Part shown: positions 6,638-11,781 of the stretch, in pieces
How the letters are laid out: each line of letters opens with the position of its first letter
Position numbering within the stretch: position 1 is the first letter of the stretch
NCBI GenBank assembly: GCA_030550295.1
Contig: JAUQPQ010000048.1
Location: forward strand, 1-11,781
Origin: Chloroflexota bacterium
GTDB taxonomy: Bacteria > Chloroflexota > Dehalococcoidia > SM23-28-2 > HRBIN24
Direction of reading: 5' to 3'
Length of the DNA: 11,781 bases
Translations under genes and position numbers: made by a program
The notes under the pieces: model-generated
The model's database searches: none
The model's input: only the letters and a program-made list of their open reading frames with translations
Told to the model about the DNA's origin: nothing

Positions 6638-7286
6638 GGGGAGTAGCCTCAGGCGCTGACCCCTCAGGCCCAAAGAATATCATCACCCGTTCGCCATCGT
6701 GGGGTATGTATTCCAGAAGCTCAGCCGCGCTGAGGCGGCGGTTATTAACGAATACCTGCAGCATCCCCGCTTGCCCCTGGAAGGGTCCCTGAGGACAGAC
6801 ATCACCGTTTCGGTATATCTGGTCGCTACCGGGCATTTGGAAGGTATCAGGGGTGAAAACACCTCCCCTCCCCAGGGCTCGCCCGGCATACTCAAAGAAC
6901 TTGATTAAACGGGCACCCCTCCCTTCTTCGGCCGGCGTCTCAGGGTGGATATGGATTATGCCGTCGCCGTGGGTATGGACGCCTCCTGGGAAGGCAGGCA
7001 TTATAGGCTGCTTCTCTCCACAGATCCATACTTCGTAAGAGGCATGCCAGTGGTCGCCTATGCGCGGGCTAACTCCTCCTGCCTCCCTAAAGACTATAAG
7101 GCCAGCTAAGAGGGCCATTACCACGCCTACCACCAACCCCACTACCACCCAGGCAGGCACATGAAACCCCCTTGGCCGCTGCTGGCGAGCCACCGAGGGG
7201 CGCTTCCTGACAGGAGCCCTCTGCCAGGAAGGGCGACTCTCCTTGCGGGCCTGACGTTGAGCGCGTCGCCTTTGCTGCCTACTCAA
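6591..7286 (-). CDS. Single-pass membrane protein with histidine-rich outer domain, function unknown
   Basis: The 231-residue product has a very basic N-terminus (many Arg and Gln, 2-40), one transmembrane helix at about 44-66, an outer domain, and a Ser/Pro/Thr tail (about 205-231). The positive-inside rule places residues 67 onward outside. The outer domain contains the clustered motifs DHWHASYEVWICG (78-90) and GGVHTHGDGIIHIHP (101-115), giving six histidines (79, 81, 104, 106, 112, 114), and two cysteines (89, 164) that could form a disulfide. I recognise the motif style from Chloroflexota and Actinomycetota hypothetical proteins but know no assigned function; metal binding is inferred. 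The start is the TTG at 7286: AAGGAG lies four bases upstream and the codon forms a TTGA overlap with the rpiB stop. An earlier TTG at 7316 is less likely. Confidence 0.8.
   Translation of the reverse strand: MSRQQRRRAQRQARKESRPSWQRAPVRKRPSVARQQRPRGFHVPAWVVVGLVVGVVMALLAGLIVFREAGGVSPRIGDHWHASYEVWICGEKQPIMPAFPGGVHTHGDGIIHIHPETPAEEGRGARLIKFFEYAGRALGRGGVFTPDTFQMPGSDQIYRNGDVCPQGPFQGQAGMLQVFVNNRRLSAAELLEYIPHDGERVMIFFGPEGSAPEATPLTSPSPTGVASPSQE
6611..6628. terminator. Hairpin in the convergent overlap, possible weak bidirectional terminator
   Basis: CCACCCC and GGGGAGG flank a TGTT loop, giving a stem with one A-A mismatch inside the coding overlap of two convergent genes. There is no T-tract on either side, so a standard intrinsic terminator is not supported. 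It is the only candidate seen in this junction. Confidence 0.2.
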
Positions 7287-7750
7287 GACGCTCCTTGCGG
7301 CTGGCCCGGAGCCCAAGCCCGGTCCAAAGCCTCTACCTTGCGTATGTTCTCCAGTTCGCTTTCGTCCACCCCCGTGGTAGAGAACCAGGCATCAAGGATC
7401 TCCTTGGCCACTGCCTCGCTGGTGGCACGCAGGCTAAGACAGAGGACGTTGGCATCGTTCCAGGCGCGCGCCCCCCGAGCCGTTTCAGCATCGTGGCAGA
7501 GGGCTGCCCTAACGCCAGGCACCTTGTTGGCAGCGATGCTGACACCTGTACCCGTCCAGCAGAAGAGGATCCCTTGCTCTGCTTCTCCCTTGGCCACCTT
7601 CTCCCCCACCTCGCGGGCAACATCGGCCCACTGGAGGGGTTCTCCCTTCAGGGGCCCCACCAGAACCACCTCGAAACCCCGTCGCCTCAACTCCTCAACG
7701 ACGGCATCGGTGAGGTGGGTCTTCTCGTCGCTACCCACTACGATACGCAT
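7283..7750 (-). CDS. rpiB: RpiB/LacA/LacB family sugar-phosphate isomerase, variant active site
   Basis: The 155-residue product has the length and fold signature of RpiB-type aldose-ketose isomerases, which interconvert ribose 5-phosphate and ribulose 5-phosphate or galactose and tagatose 6-phosphates. The hallmark loop reads GILFCWTGTGVSIAANK (60-76), with the catalytic Cys64 and Thr66 retained, and NDANVL (98-103) is conserved. Two usual histidines differ: the GSDH motif is GSDE (Glu9), and the ring-opening His before NDAN is Trp97. I recognise this CWTGTG form as a subgroup found in actinobacteria and Chloroflexota, so it is a lineage feature and not a lesion. The substrate may therefore not be ribose 5-phosphate. 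AGGAAG directly precedes the ATG, and TATAAT lies 14 bases upstream. The membrane-protein gene overlaps its stop. Confidence 0.85.
   Translation of the reverse strand: MRIVVGSDEKTHLTDAVVEELRRRGFEVVLVGPLKGEPLQWADVAREVGEKVAKGEAEQGILFCWTGTGVSIAANKVPGVRAALCHDAETARGARAWNDANVLCLSLRATSEAVAKEILDAWFSTTGVDESELENIRKVEALDRAWAPGQPQGAS
7287..7296 (-). promoter_or_regulatory. Strong Shine-Dalgarno that fixes a TTG start
   Basis: AAGGAG followed by four bases (CGTC) precedes the TTG at 7286 on the minus strand, within the last codons of the rpiB-like gene. It is the best ribosome-binding site in the window and decides the start of the His-rich membrane protein. Confidence 0.65.
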
Positions 7751-7764
7751 CTTCCTGATAGGGC

Positions 7765-7770
7765 ATTATA
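7765..7770 (-). promoter_or_regulatory. Consensus -10 box (TATAAT) before rpiB
   Basis: A perfect TATAAT on the minus strand lies 14 bases before the rpiB-like ATG, in a 39-base gap after the DUF2344 gene. The -35 region is weak (TTAGCC or TTTAGC at 18-19 base spacing). It could start a short-leader transcript for rpiB and the membrane-protein gene. Confidence 0.45.
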
Positions 7771-7789
7771 GATGAGCCAGGCCTTTGGG

Positions 7790-8485
7790 CTAAAGCTCTT
7801 CCAGACGCCTATATGCCCTAGTGGGTGGCAGCGTCTCCTCCACATAAAGGCGTACCCGATGGATCCTTAAAGGCGGGTGGCGGAAGCCTAAGGCAGCAGT
7901 CACTTGCTCTGCCCGCCCTGTTGCCTCCTGGTCAGTGCGAAGGCGCATCCCAAGGACGAAGGTGTGAGGGGTCTCATCAGCTACCCAGAGGTCGTAAATT
8001 AGGGAACGCAGGTCATACCGACGCAGCTGGCCGTCTCGTATGTGCTGCCATGGCAGCGAATCATGGGCTAGGAGGTCGTCCACGGCATCTTCCACTTCCT
8101 GACGGGACCGGCCTTCCTTGTCCACCTCCACTTCGTACTCGGCCCAGCGGACGAGGCTTTGTAGGGACGGGGCCTGTAGGCCCACCTCCCTTACTGCCAC
8201 CACTTCAGTACCAGGCACTAGCTTACGGGAGACCTGCCGCAAGAACCCGTTCAGGTTGATGCGTCTGGAAAGGTAGACGTCCATAAGCTCACAAGATGAG
8301 GTGACGCCTACAGGCAAAGGGGCTGCCAAGGCGATGCGGGGCGTAGGGTTATGGCCTTCGGAGTAGGCAAGGGGTATCCCCGCACGCCTGAACACCCTCT
8401 CCCAGTAGCGCATGAGATCTAGGTGGCTAAGGTATTTCACCTGCTCCCCACGCACAAAGGTGACGCGTAAACGTTGCACCTTCAT
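7790..8485 (-). CDS. Radical SAM-linked DUF2344 (TIGR03936) protein
   Basis: This 231-residue protein matches the DUF2344 family, usually found fused to or next to a B12-binding radical SAM protein (TIGR03960 type). The N-terminal hallmarks are KYLSHLDLMRYWERVFRRA (17-35) and YSEGHNPTPRIALAAPLPVG (41-60). The remainder has alternating charged strands and helices with no membrane segment. The family's function is unclear; it has been linked by gene context to ribosome or tRNA-related genes. Here it stands alone, and the partner radical SAM gene is not within the window. Its ATG overlaps the stop of the CNNM-type gene (ATGA), with GGAG about ten bases upstream, so the two are translationally coupled. 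The family call is firm; the role is not known. Confidence 0.85.
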   Translation of the reverse strand: MKVQRLRVTFVRGEQVKYLSHLDLMRYWERVFRRAGIPLAYSEGHNPTPRIALAAPLPVGVTSSCELMDVYLSRRINLNGFLRQVSRKLVPGTEVVAVREVGLQAPSLQSLVRWAEYEVEVDKEGRSRQEVEDAVDDLLAHDSLPWQHIRDGQLRRYDLRSLIYDLWVADETPHTFVLGMRLRTDQEATGRAEQVTAALGFRHPPLRIHRVRLYVEETLPPTRAYRRLEEL

Positions 8486-9831
8486 GACGTGAGATCTCCC
8501 AACTTGGTGACTACTAACTCTTCTATCTTCCGCCCAGACATGCGGATGATGGCGATGCGTAGGCCGTTGTAGACGAACTGCTCCCCTTCTTGGGGTATAC
8601 GGCCCAAGTGGTCCAAAATGAACCCGGCTACAGTCTCGTACTCCCCTGGGGGTAGCCCTAGGCCTAGCTGCTCGTTAGCGTCCTCTACGCTCATGCCCCC
8701 ATCCAGACGATAGGTGCGTTCGTCCACAGGAACGAACTGAGCCTGGTGGGGCCGCAGCTCATCGCTTACCGCTCCTACCAGCTCCTCTAATAAGATCTCC
8801 AAGGTGACGATGCCTGCCGTCCCTCCGAATTCGTCTACCACTATCGCCATCTGTTGGCCGCTGCTCTGCATCTCCGTGAATAGATCGCCCACCCTTTTGC
8901 TTTCGGGCACGAAGAGGGCAGGACGCATGAGCCACTCGATATGGCTGTCAGGGGTGACCTCGCCCTGAGCGATTCCCCGCAAAACGTCCTTTATGTTAAC
9001 TATCCCCACAACGTTGTCTACTGAGCCCTCATATACGGGGAAGCGAGAGTGGGGATGCTGCGAATAGACTCTATAGAGGTCGGCCAGGCGCATGCTTTTT
9101 TCTAGCCAGATGACCTCTGTCCTAGGCACCATCACCTCACGCACCCGCCGGTCGCCAAAACGGAAGACCCGTTCCAGGAGCTCCGCCTCTTGCTTCTCCA
9201 GGCCTCCCTCTTCGGCCCCTCGGCCAATAAGGGTACGCAGCTCTGCCTCTGTCACTGCTGGCGTCACTCCTAGCCGTTCACCAAGGAGGAGCCGGGACAA
9301 CCAGGTAGGGAAGGCTGCCAAAGGAGTGGTGAGGGGAGAAAGTAGCCGCATAAATAGCTCCAGAGGCCTGGCTACCGCCAAGGGGAAGGCCACACCGATG
9401 TGGGCAGCCAAGACCTTTGGCACCACTTCCCCTAGCAGGGCCATGGCCACCGTGAGGACGACGGTGGCCATTACAATACCCCAAACCCCGCCTAGCGCCT
9501 GGCCAGCCAGAAGCCCTCCACTGGTGGAGGCAGCGATTACGGCCAGATTCTGCAGTAGGACGATGAAGGTGAAAAACCGTTCCTTCTGCAACTGCAGCCG
9601 ATAGAGGGCAGCAGCAGCTTGGCTCCCTTTCTCCATGAGGTGGAGCAGCCTTACCCGGTCTGCCCCTACTATTGCTATCTCCACAGCGTTTACTAGTGCA
9701 TATAGGGCAAGACCTAGCCCCATTACCAACGCCGCCAGATGAACAGGGACACCTGATATCTGGAAAGGCTGGGTAGTTAAAAGGACCCGGCCGTCAAAAA
9801 ACCAGATGGAGTTAAGGTTTGAGCTGTCCAT
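8482..9831 (-). CDS. CNNM/CorC-type membrane protein with CBS pair (HlyC/CorC family)
   Basis: The 449-residue protein has the full architecture of the CNNM/CorC family: a DUF21 membrane domain (about 30-200) with helices near 29-55, 88-108, 113-135 and 145-175 and the conserved GEVVPK at 134-139; a tandem CBS pair (about 230-355) with VMVPRTEVIWL, HSRFPVYEG and VDEFGGTAGIVTLEILLEELVG; and a C-terminal transporter-associated domain (about 370-445). Relatives mediate or regulate Mg2+ efflux, with CBS domains sensing adenine nucleotides; the old 'hemolysin' name is misleading. The N-terminus is unusually polar before the first helix (1-28). It follows meaB after 25 bases, with TATAAT in that gap region, and overlaps the DUF2344 start by four bases. 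No clear Shine-Dalgarno precedes the ATG. Confidence 0.92.
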   Translation of the reverse strand: MDSSNLNSIWFFDGRVLLTTQPFQISGVPVHLAALVMGLGLALYALVNAVEIAIVGADRVRLLHLMEKGSQAAAALYRLQLQKERFFTFIVLLQNLAVIAASTSGGLLAGQALGGVWGIVMATVVLTVAMALLGEVVPKVLAAHIGVAFPLAVARPLELFMRLLSPLTTPLAAFPTWLSRLLLGERLGVTPAVTEAELRTLIGRGAEEGGLEKQEAELLERVFRFGDRRVREVMVPRTEVIWLEKSMRLADLYRVYSQHPHSRFPVYEGSVDNVVGIVNIKDVLRGIAQGEVTPDSHIEWLMRPALFVPESKRVGDLFTEMQSSGQQMAIVVDEFGGTAGIVTLEILLEELVGAVSDELRPHQAQFVPVDERTYRLDGGMSVEDANEQLGLGLPPGEYETVAGFILDHLGRIPQEGEQFVYNGLRIAIIRMSGRKIEELVVTKLGDLTS

Positions 9832-9855
9832 AAAAGGGGCAAAGACCCAATTCTG

Positions 9856-9861
9856 ATTATA
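9856..9861 (-). promoter_or_regulatory. Consensus -10 box (TATAAT) overlapping the meaB stop codon
   Basis: A perfect TATAAT on the minus strand contains the TAA stop of meaB and lies 24 bases before the CNNM-type ATG. No good -35 is visible. It may be an internal promoter that separates the methylmalonyl-CoA genes from the downstream genes. Confidence 0.4.
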
Positions 9862-10810
9862 CCGCTTTGAGGGACAGGGCCCTGGCGATTAGCCCTTTGG
9901 CCACGGTTATGGGGTCGGCTCGTCTTTCGGCTATAGTCCTCACCGCCTCCTCCCACGCATCGGTTTCCTGACAGGCCTGGTAGACCATATCCCACAGCTG
10001 TTCTTTAAGGGCAGCCATAAGACGGTGCTGGGCCTGTCCTTGCCTGAGCTTATCCAGTTGTCCGCTTTGGAGAAGGTGCTCCCTGTGAGACTGAAGGGCA
10101 GCTACTAGCTCATCTACCCCGTCATCGCGGATGGCCACCGTCTGCAGCACAGGAACATGCCAGCCATCGGGCTTGTCCAGGTTGACGAACTCGGCCAACT
10201 GGCGGGCCAGGATATCGGCCCTGGGCAGGTCGGCCTTGTTGACCACGAGGATATGGGCGATCTCGAAGATGCCCGCCTTTATAGCCTGGATCTCGTCCCC
10301 CGCTCCCGGCACGGTGACTACCACCACCGTGTGAGCGGCATCCATCACCTCTACCTCGTCCTGGCCGGCGCCTACCGTCTCAACTATGATCACGTCCTTG
10401 CCTACAGCGTCCATGACGGTAATGACGTCCATAGTAGCAGGGGCTAGCCCCCCTATAGCGCCACGGCTGGCCATGCTCCTTATGAATACGCCCGCATCGG
10501 AAGTGAGGCCTTGCATGCGGATGCGATCGCCAAGGAGGGCTCCTTTGCTAAAGGGGCTTGTAGGGTCTACCGCCACTATTCCCACCTTTAGCCCCTGAGA
10601 GCGCAAAGCCCTAGCTAGGGAGAAGATCAAGGTGCTCTTGCCCGAACCGGCAGCGCCGGTGATCCCCACCACGTGCGCCCGGCCAGAACGGGGGTAAAGG
10701 AGGCGCATCACCTCCTGGGCTGCCAGGCCACCGTTCTCCACCAGGCTCAGGAGACGGGCCAAAGCACGCCGATCGCCTCTGAGGGCTTCCGCCACCAGGT
10801 TCTCTGTCAC
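9857..10810 (-). CDS. meaB: MeaB/ArgK-type G3E GTPase, methylmalonyl-CoA mutase chaperone
   Basis: The 317-residue product is a MeaB-type G3E GTPase, the chaperone that gates B12 cofactor loading and protects or rescues methylmalonyl-CoA mutase. All motifs are visible: P-loop GITGAAGSGKST (49-60), the Mg2+/switch block VDPTSPFSKGALLGDRIRM (81-99), the FIRSMASRGAIGGL switch (109-122), ETVGAGQ (144-150) and the guanine-specificity NKAD (191-194). A C-terminal helical dimerisation tail follows, as is usual for the family. The start is GTG at 10810, forming a GTGA overlap with the mutase-subunit stop and preceded by GGAG seven bases upstream. The coupling to the B12-binding subunit confirms the functional pairing, since members of this family can also serve other B12 mutases such as isobutyryl-CoA mutase. 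The name argK is an older misassignment to arginine transport. Confidence 0.95.
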   Translation of the reverse strand: MTENLVAEALRGDRRALARLLSLVENGGLAAQEVMRLLYPRSGRAHVVGITGAAGSGKSTLIFSLARALRSQGLKVGIVAVDPTSPFSKGALLGDRIRMQGLTSDAGVFIRSMASRGAIGGLAPATMDVITVMDAVGKDVIIVETVGAGQDEVEVMDAAHTVVVVTVPGAGDEIQAIKAGIFEIAHILVVNKADLPRADILARQLAEFVNLDKPDGWHVPVLQTVAIRDDGVDELVAALQSHREHLLQSGQLDKLRQGQAQHRLMAALKEQLWDMVYQACQETDAWEEAVRTIAERRADPITVAKGLIARALSLKAV

Positions 10811-11220
10811 ACCCTTGCTCCCCGGGGCTGAACGTTCTCCTGCACCCAGCGCACGATCTCCTGGGTAGAGGTGCCGGGGCCGAAGATAGCCCGGAAACCC
10901 ATCTCCTGTAACGCAGGTATGTCTTCATGAGGTATTATCCCGCCAGCAAACAGGACGACATCATCTAGCCCCCGCTTTTTAAGCTCCTCCACCACCCTTG
11001 GGAAAAGCTCCATATGGGCACCCGATAGGATGGAGAGGCCTACAGCATCGGCATCTTCCTGCAGGGCCGTTTCCGCTATGGCTTCTGGCGTCTGGCGGAT
11101 CCCCGTGTAGACCACCTCGAAGCCCGCATCCCGCAGGGCACGCGCTACCACCTTGGCACCCCGGTCGTGCCCGTCCAGCCCAGGCTTGGCGATGATTATC
11201 TTAATGGGCCTCCTAGCCAT
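10807..11220 (-). CDS. Methylmalonyl-CoA mutase, stand-alone cobalamin-binding subunit
   Basis: The 137-residue protein is the B12-binding domain that in many bacteria is the C-terminus of methylmalonyl-CoA mutase, encoded here as a separate subunit. The base-off/His-on signature D16-G-H-D-R-G21 supplies His18 as the lower cobalt ligand; S63-I-L65 and the G93-G94 motif that embrace the nucleotide tail are present, ending with FGPGTSTQEIVRWV. With the catalytic TIM-barrel subunit (not in this window) it would interconvert methylmalonyl-CoA and succinyl-CoA. The ATG at 11220 matches the family's MARRPIKIIIAKPGLDGHD start and has GAGAGGGAG immediately upstream; the longer frame to 11295 would overlap the VOC gene and adds unconserved residues. 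It couples to meaB downstream. A role with a related mutase (ethylmalonyl- or isobutyryl-CoA) cannot be excluded. Confidence 0.93.
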   Translation of the reverse strand: MARRPIKIIIAKPGLDGHDRGAKVVARALRDAGFEVVYTGIRQTPEAIAETALQEDADAVGLSILSGAHMELFPRVVEELKKRGLDDVVLFAGGIIPHEDIPALQEMGFRAIFGPGTSTQEIVRWVQENVQPRGARV

Positions 11221-11225
11221 CTCCC

Positions 11226-11237
11226 TCTCAGCTGAGA
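11226..11237. promoter_or_regulatory. 12-bp perfect palindrome before the mutase subunit gene
   Basis: TCTCAGCTGAGA is a perfect inverted repeat between the -10-like TAAAAT and the ribosome-binding site of the mutase B12-binding subunit. It could be an operator or just a short chance repeat; a hairpin with no loop is not feasible as a terminator. Confidence 0.25.
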
Positions 11238-11242
11238 TTTTA
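11237..11242 (-). promoter_or_regulatory. Candidate -10 box (TAAAAT) before the mutase subunit gene
   Basis: TAAAAT on the minus strand lies 16 bases before the ATG at 11220, in the 32-base gap after the VOC gene. No strong -35 is seen. It may allow the mutase subunit and meaB to be transcribed apart from the upstream epimerase genes. Confidence 0.3.
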
Positions 11243-11252
11243 CCATCTCCAG

Positions 11253-11630
11253 CTAAGGCTTCTGCACCAGGTAAAGGGGCACACCGTAGGCCCATTCGGC
11301 GGGCAAAAAGGCCACCTGCAGCCCTTCCTTCTCCTCCGGACCCACTACTTCAATGCCAGCGCGGCGGAGGCGGGATACCAGCCCTTCCAAATCGTCTACC
11401 TCTAAGGTGAGGGAGGCGAGCCCTTCTTGCCCTCCAGGCCAGTTGGAGAGGCGCTCTGCAGCTGCCTGAGGAGAGAGGATGACAAGGGAAGTCTCTCCCA
11501 ACGGTACACGGCCTTCTACGCCTTCAGCGCAGCCCATCCCCTCAAGGCCCAAGTTGTCCCGGTAGCGAGCCAGTGCGCCATCTACGTCTTGGGCCACGAT
11601 GACCACTTCCTTAAGGCGCCTTATAGCCAT
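11253..11630 (-). CDS. VOC (glyoxalase-fold) protein lacking the usual metal ligands
   Basis: The 125-residue product has the two-module beta-alpha-beta-beta-beta architecture of the vicinal oxygen chelate superfamily and resembles methylmalonyl-CoA epimerase: LKEVVIVAQDVDGALARYRDNLGL for module one and LTLEVDDLEGLVSRLRRAGIEV for module two, ending GVPLYLVQK. The residues that normally bind the catalytic metal are mostly replaced: Glu8 where LDHVAIAV-type proteins have His, Val50 at the second position, Ser73 for the second His, and Tyr120 where the neighbouring epimerase has Glu (GVLVEL). It starts two bases after the epimerase stop, so it is likely co-translated with it. It may be a non-metal, structural or regulatory paralogue, or use different chemistry. 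The fold call is firm; activity is doubtful. It should not be labelled an epimerase without testing. Confidence 0.8.
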   Translation of the reverse strand: MAIRRLKEVVIVAQDVDGALARYRDNLGLEGMGCAEGVEGRVPLGETSLVILSPQAAAERLSNWPGGQEGLASLTLEVDDLEGLVSRLRRAGIEVVGPEEKEGLQVAFLPAEWAYGVPLYLVQKP

Positions 11631-11632
11631 GC

Positions 11633-11781
11633 TCAGTCCTCCACAGGCTGGGCAAGCTCCACTAAGACGCCCTGGTGGGCCCTAGGGTGTAAAAAGCAGA
11701 TGAGCCCTGCCAGGCCCCGCCTCGGTTCCTTATCTACGAGTTCTACGCCCTTCGCCTTCAGCCCTGCCAGCTCACGGGCCA
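11633..11781 (-). CDS. mce: Methylmalonyl-CoA epimerase, C-terminal part (5' end off window)
   Basis: The last 48 residues and stop codon of a gene entering from the right edge are visible. The sequence reads through LAGLKAKGVELVDKEPRRGL, then ICFLHPRAHQGVLVELAQ, matching the C-terminus of methylmalonyl-CoA epimerase (VOC fold), including FLHP and the GVLVEL strand whose Glu is the last metal ligand in known epimerases. The enzyme interconverts (S)- and (R)-methylmalonyl-CoA, feeding the mutase whose B12-binding subunit lies downstream in this operon. The stop is two bases before the ATG of the next VOC gene. The family call rests on the C-terminal segment alone; gene context strengthens it. 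Confidence 0.88.
   Translation of the reverse strand, partial: ARELAGLKAKGVELVDKEPRRGLAGLICFLHPRAHQGVLVELAQPVED

Noticed and set aside
7161..7775. 204-residue plus-strand frame opposite rpiB
   Set aside because: It is antisense to a well-matched isomerase and spans two real minus-strand genes.
9092..9604. 170-residue plus-strand frame opposite the CNNM gene
   Set aside because: It is Ser/Arg rich with no recognisable domain; the minus strand has the full DUF21-CBS architecture.
11221..11295. Upstream start for the B12-binding subunit at 11295
   Set aside because: It would overlap the VOC gene and add residues foreign to the family; ATG 11220 has a strong ribosome-binding site and the conserved N-terminus.
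1..11781. Defence island, prophage, integron, CRISPR, transposon, tRNA or rRNA
   Set aside because: No direct-repeat arrays, transposase or integrase motifs, inverted-repeat ends, tRNA-like cloverleaf or rRNA-like blocks were seen; gene content is metabolic and transport.

Overview
This is a gene-dense, G+C-rich bacterial chromosome segment with no mobile-element, CRISPR, tRNA or rRNA signal. Almost every base is coding, and no gene-free stretch approaches 300 bases. The gene mix suggests a Chloroflexota lineage, probably Dehalococcoidia-like: a stand-alone B12-binding subunit of methylmalonyl-CoA mutase with MeaB, an actinobacterial/Chloroflexota-type RpiB, a free-standing radical-SAM-linked DUF2344 protein, and frequent AGG, CTA and ATA codons. 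This placement is an inference from gene content and style; no marker gene in the window fixes it.

Left block (1-2688, minus strand): two adjacent ABC exporter half-transporters with a 4-bp stop/start overlap. The first-transcribed one (880/877-2688) is complete and has Asp where the catalytic Walker B Glu normally sits. The second runs off the left edge. Together they look like a heterodimeric multidrug or lipid exporter.

Middle block (2746-6637): a RimI-type acetyltransferase and an unrecognised 102-residue protein on plus, a cytidylate-kinase-like protein on minus, then a PlsC-like acyltransferase and a GPH-family (MFS_2) symporter on plus. The acyltransferase-transporter pair, 5 bp apart, recalls Aas/LplT lysophospholipid salvage. 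Convergent neighbours overlap at their 3' ends (4 bp near 3650 and 47 bp near 6600), leaving no room for ordinary terminators.

Right block (6591-11781, all minus strand, read right to left): methylmalonyl-CoA epimerase (partial), a second VOC protein without the usual metal ligands, the B12-binding methylmalonyl-CoA mutase subunit, the MeaB G-protein chaperone, a CNNM/CorC-type membrane protein with CBS domains, the DUF2344 protein, an RpiB-like isomerase, and a single-pass membrane protein with a histidine-rich outer domain. The first four form a methylmalonyl-CoA to succinyl-CoA module; the mutase catalytic subunit is not in the window. Short gaps and stop/start overlaps suggest co-transcription, with possible internal promoters before the mutase subunit, the CNNM gene and rpiB.

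Regulation: several genes have a TANNNT -10-like hexamer only 9-16 bases before the start codon, which fits leaderless or very short-leader transcripts. Two short perfect palindromes sit in regulatory positions. I did not find a clearly new multi-gene system. The most open items are the His-cluster membrane protein, the degenerate VOC paralogue, the acyltransferase-symporter pair and the short-leader promoter pattern.
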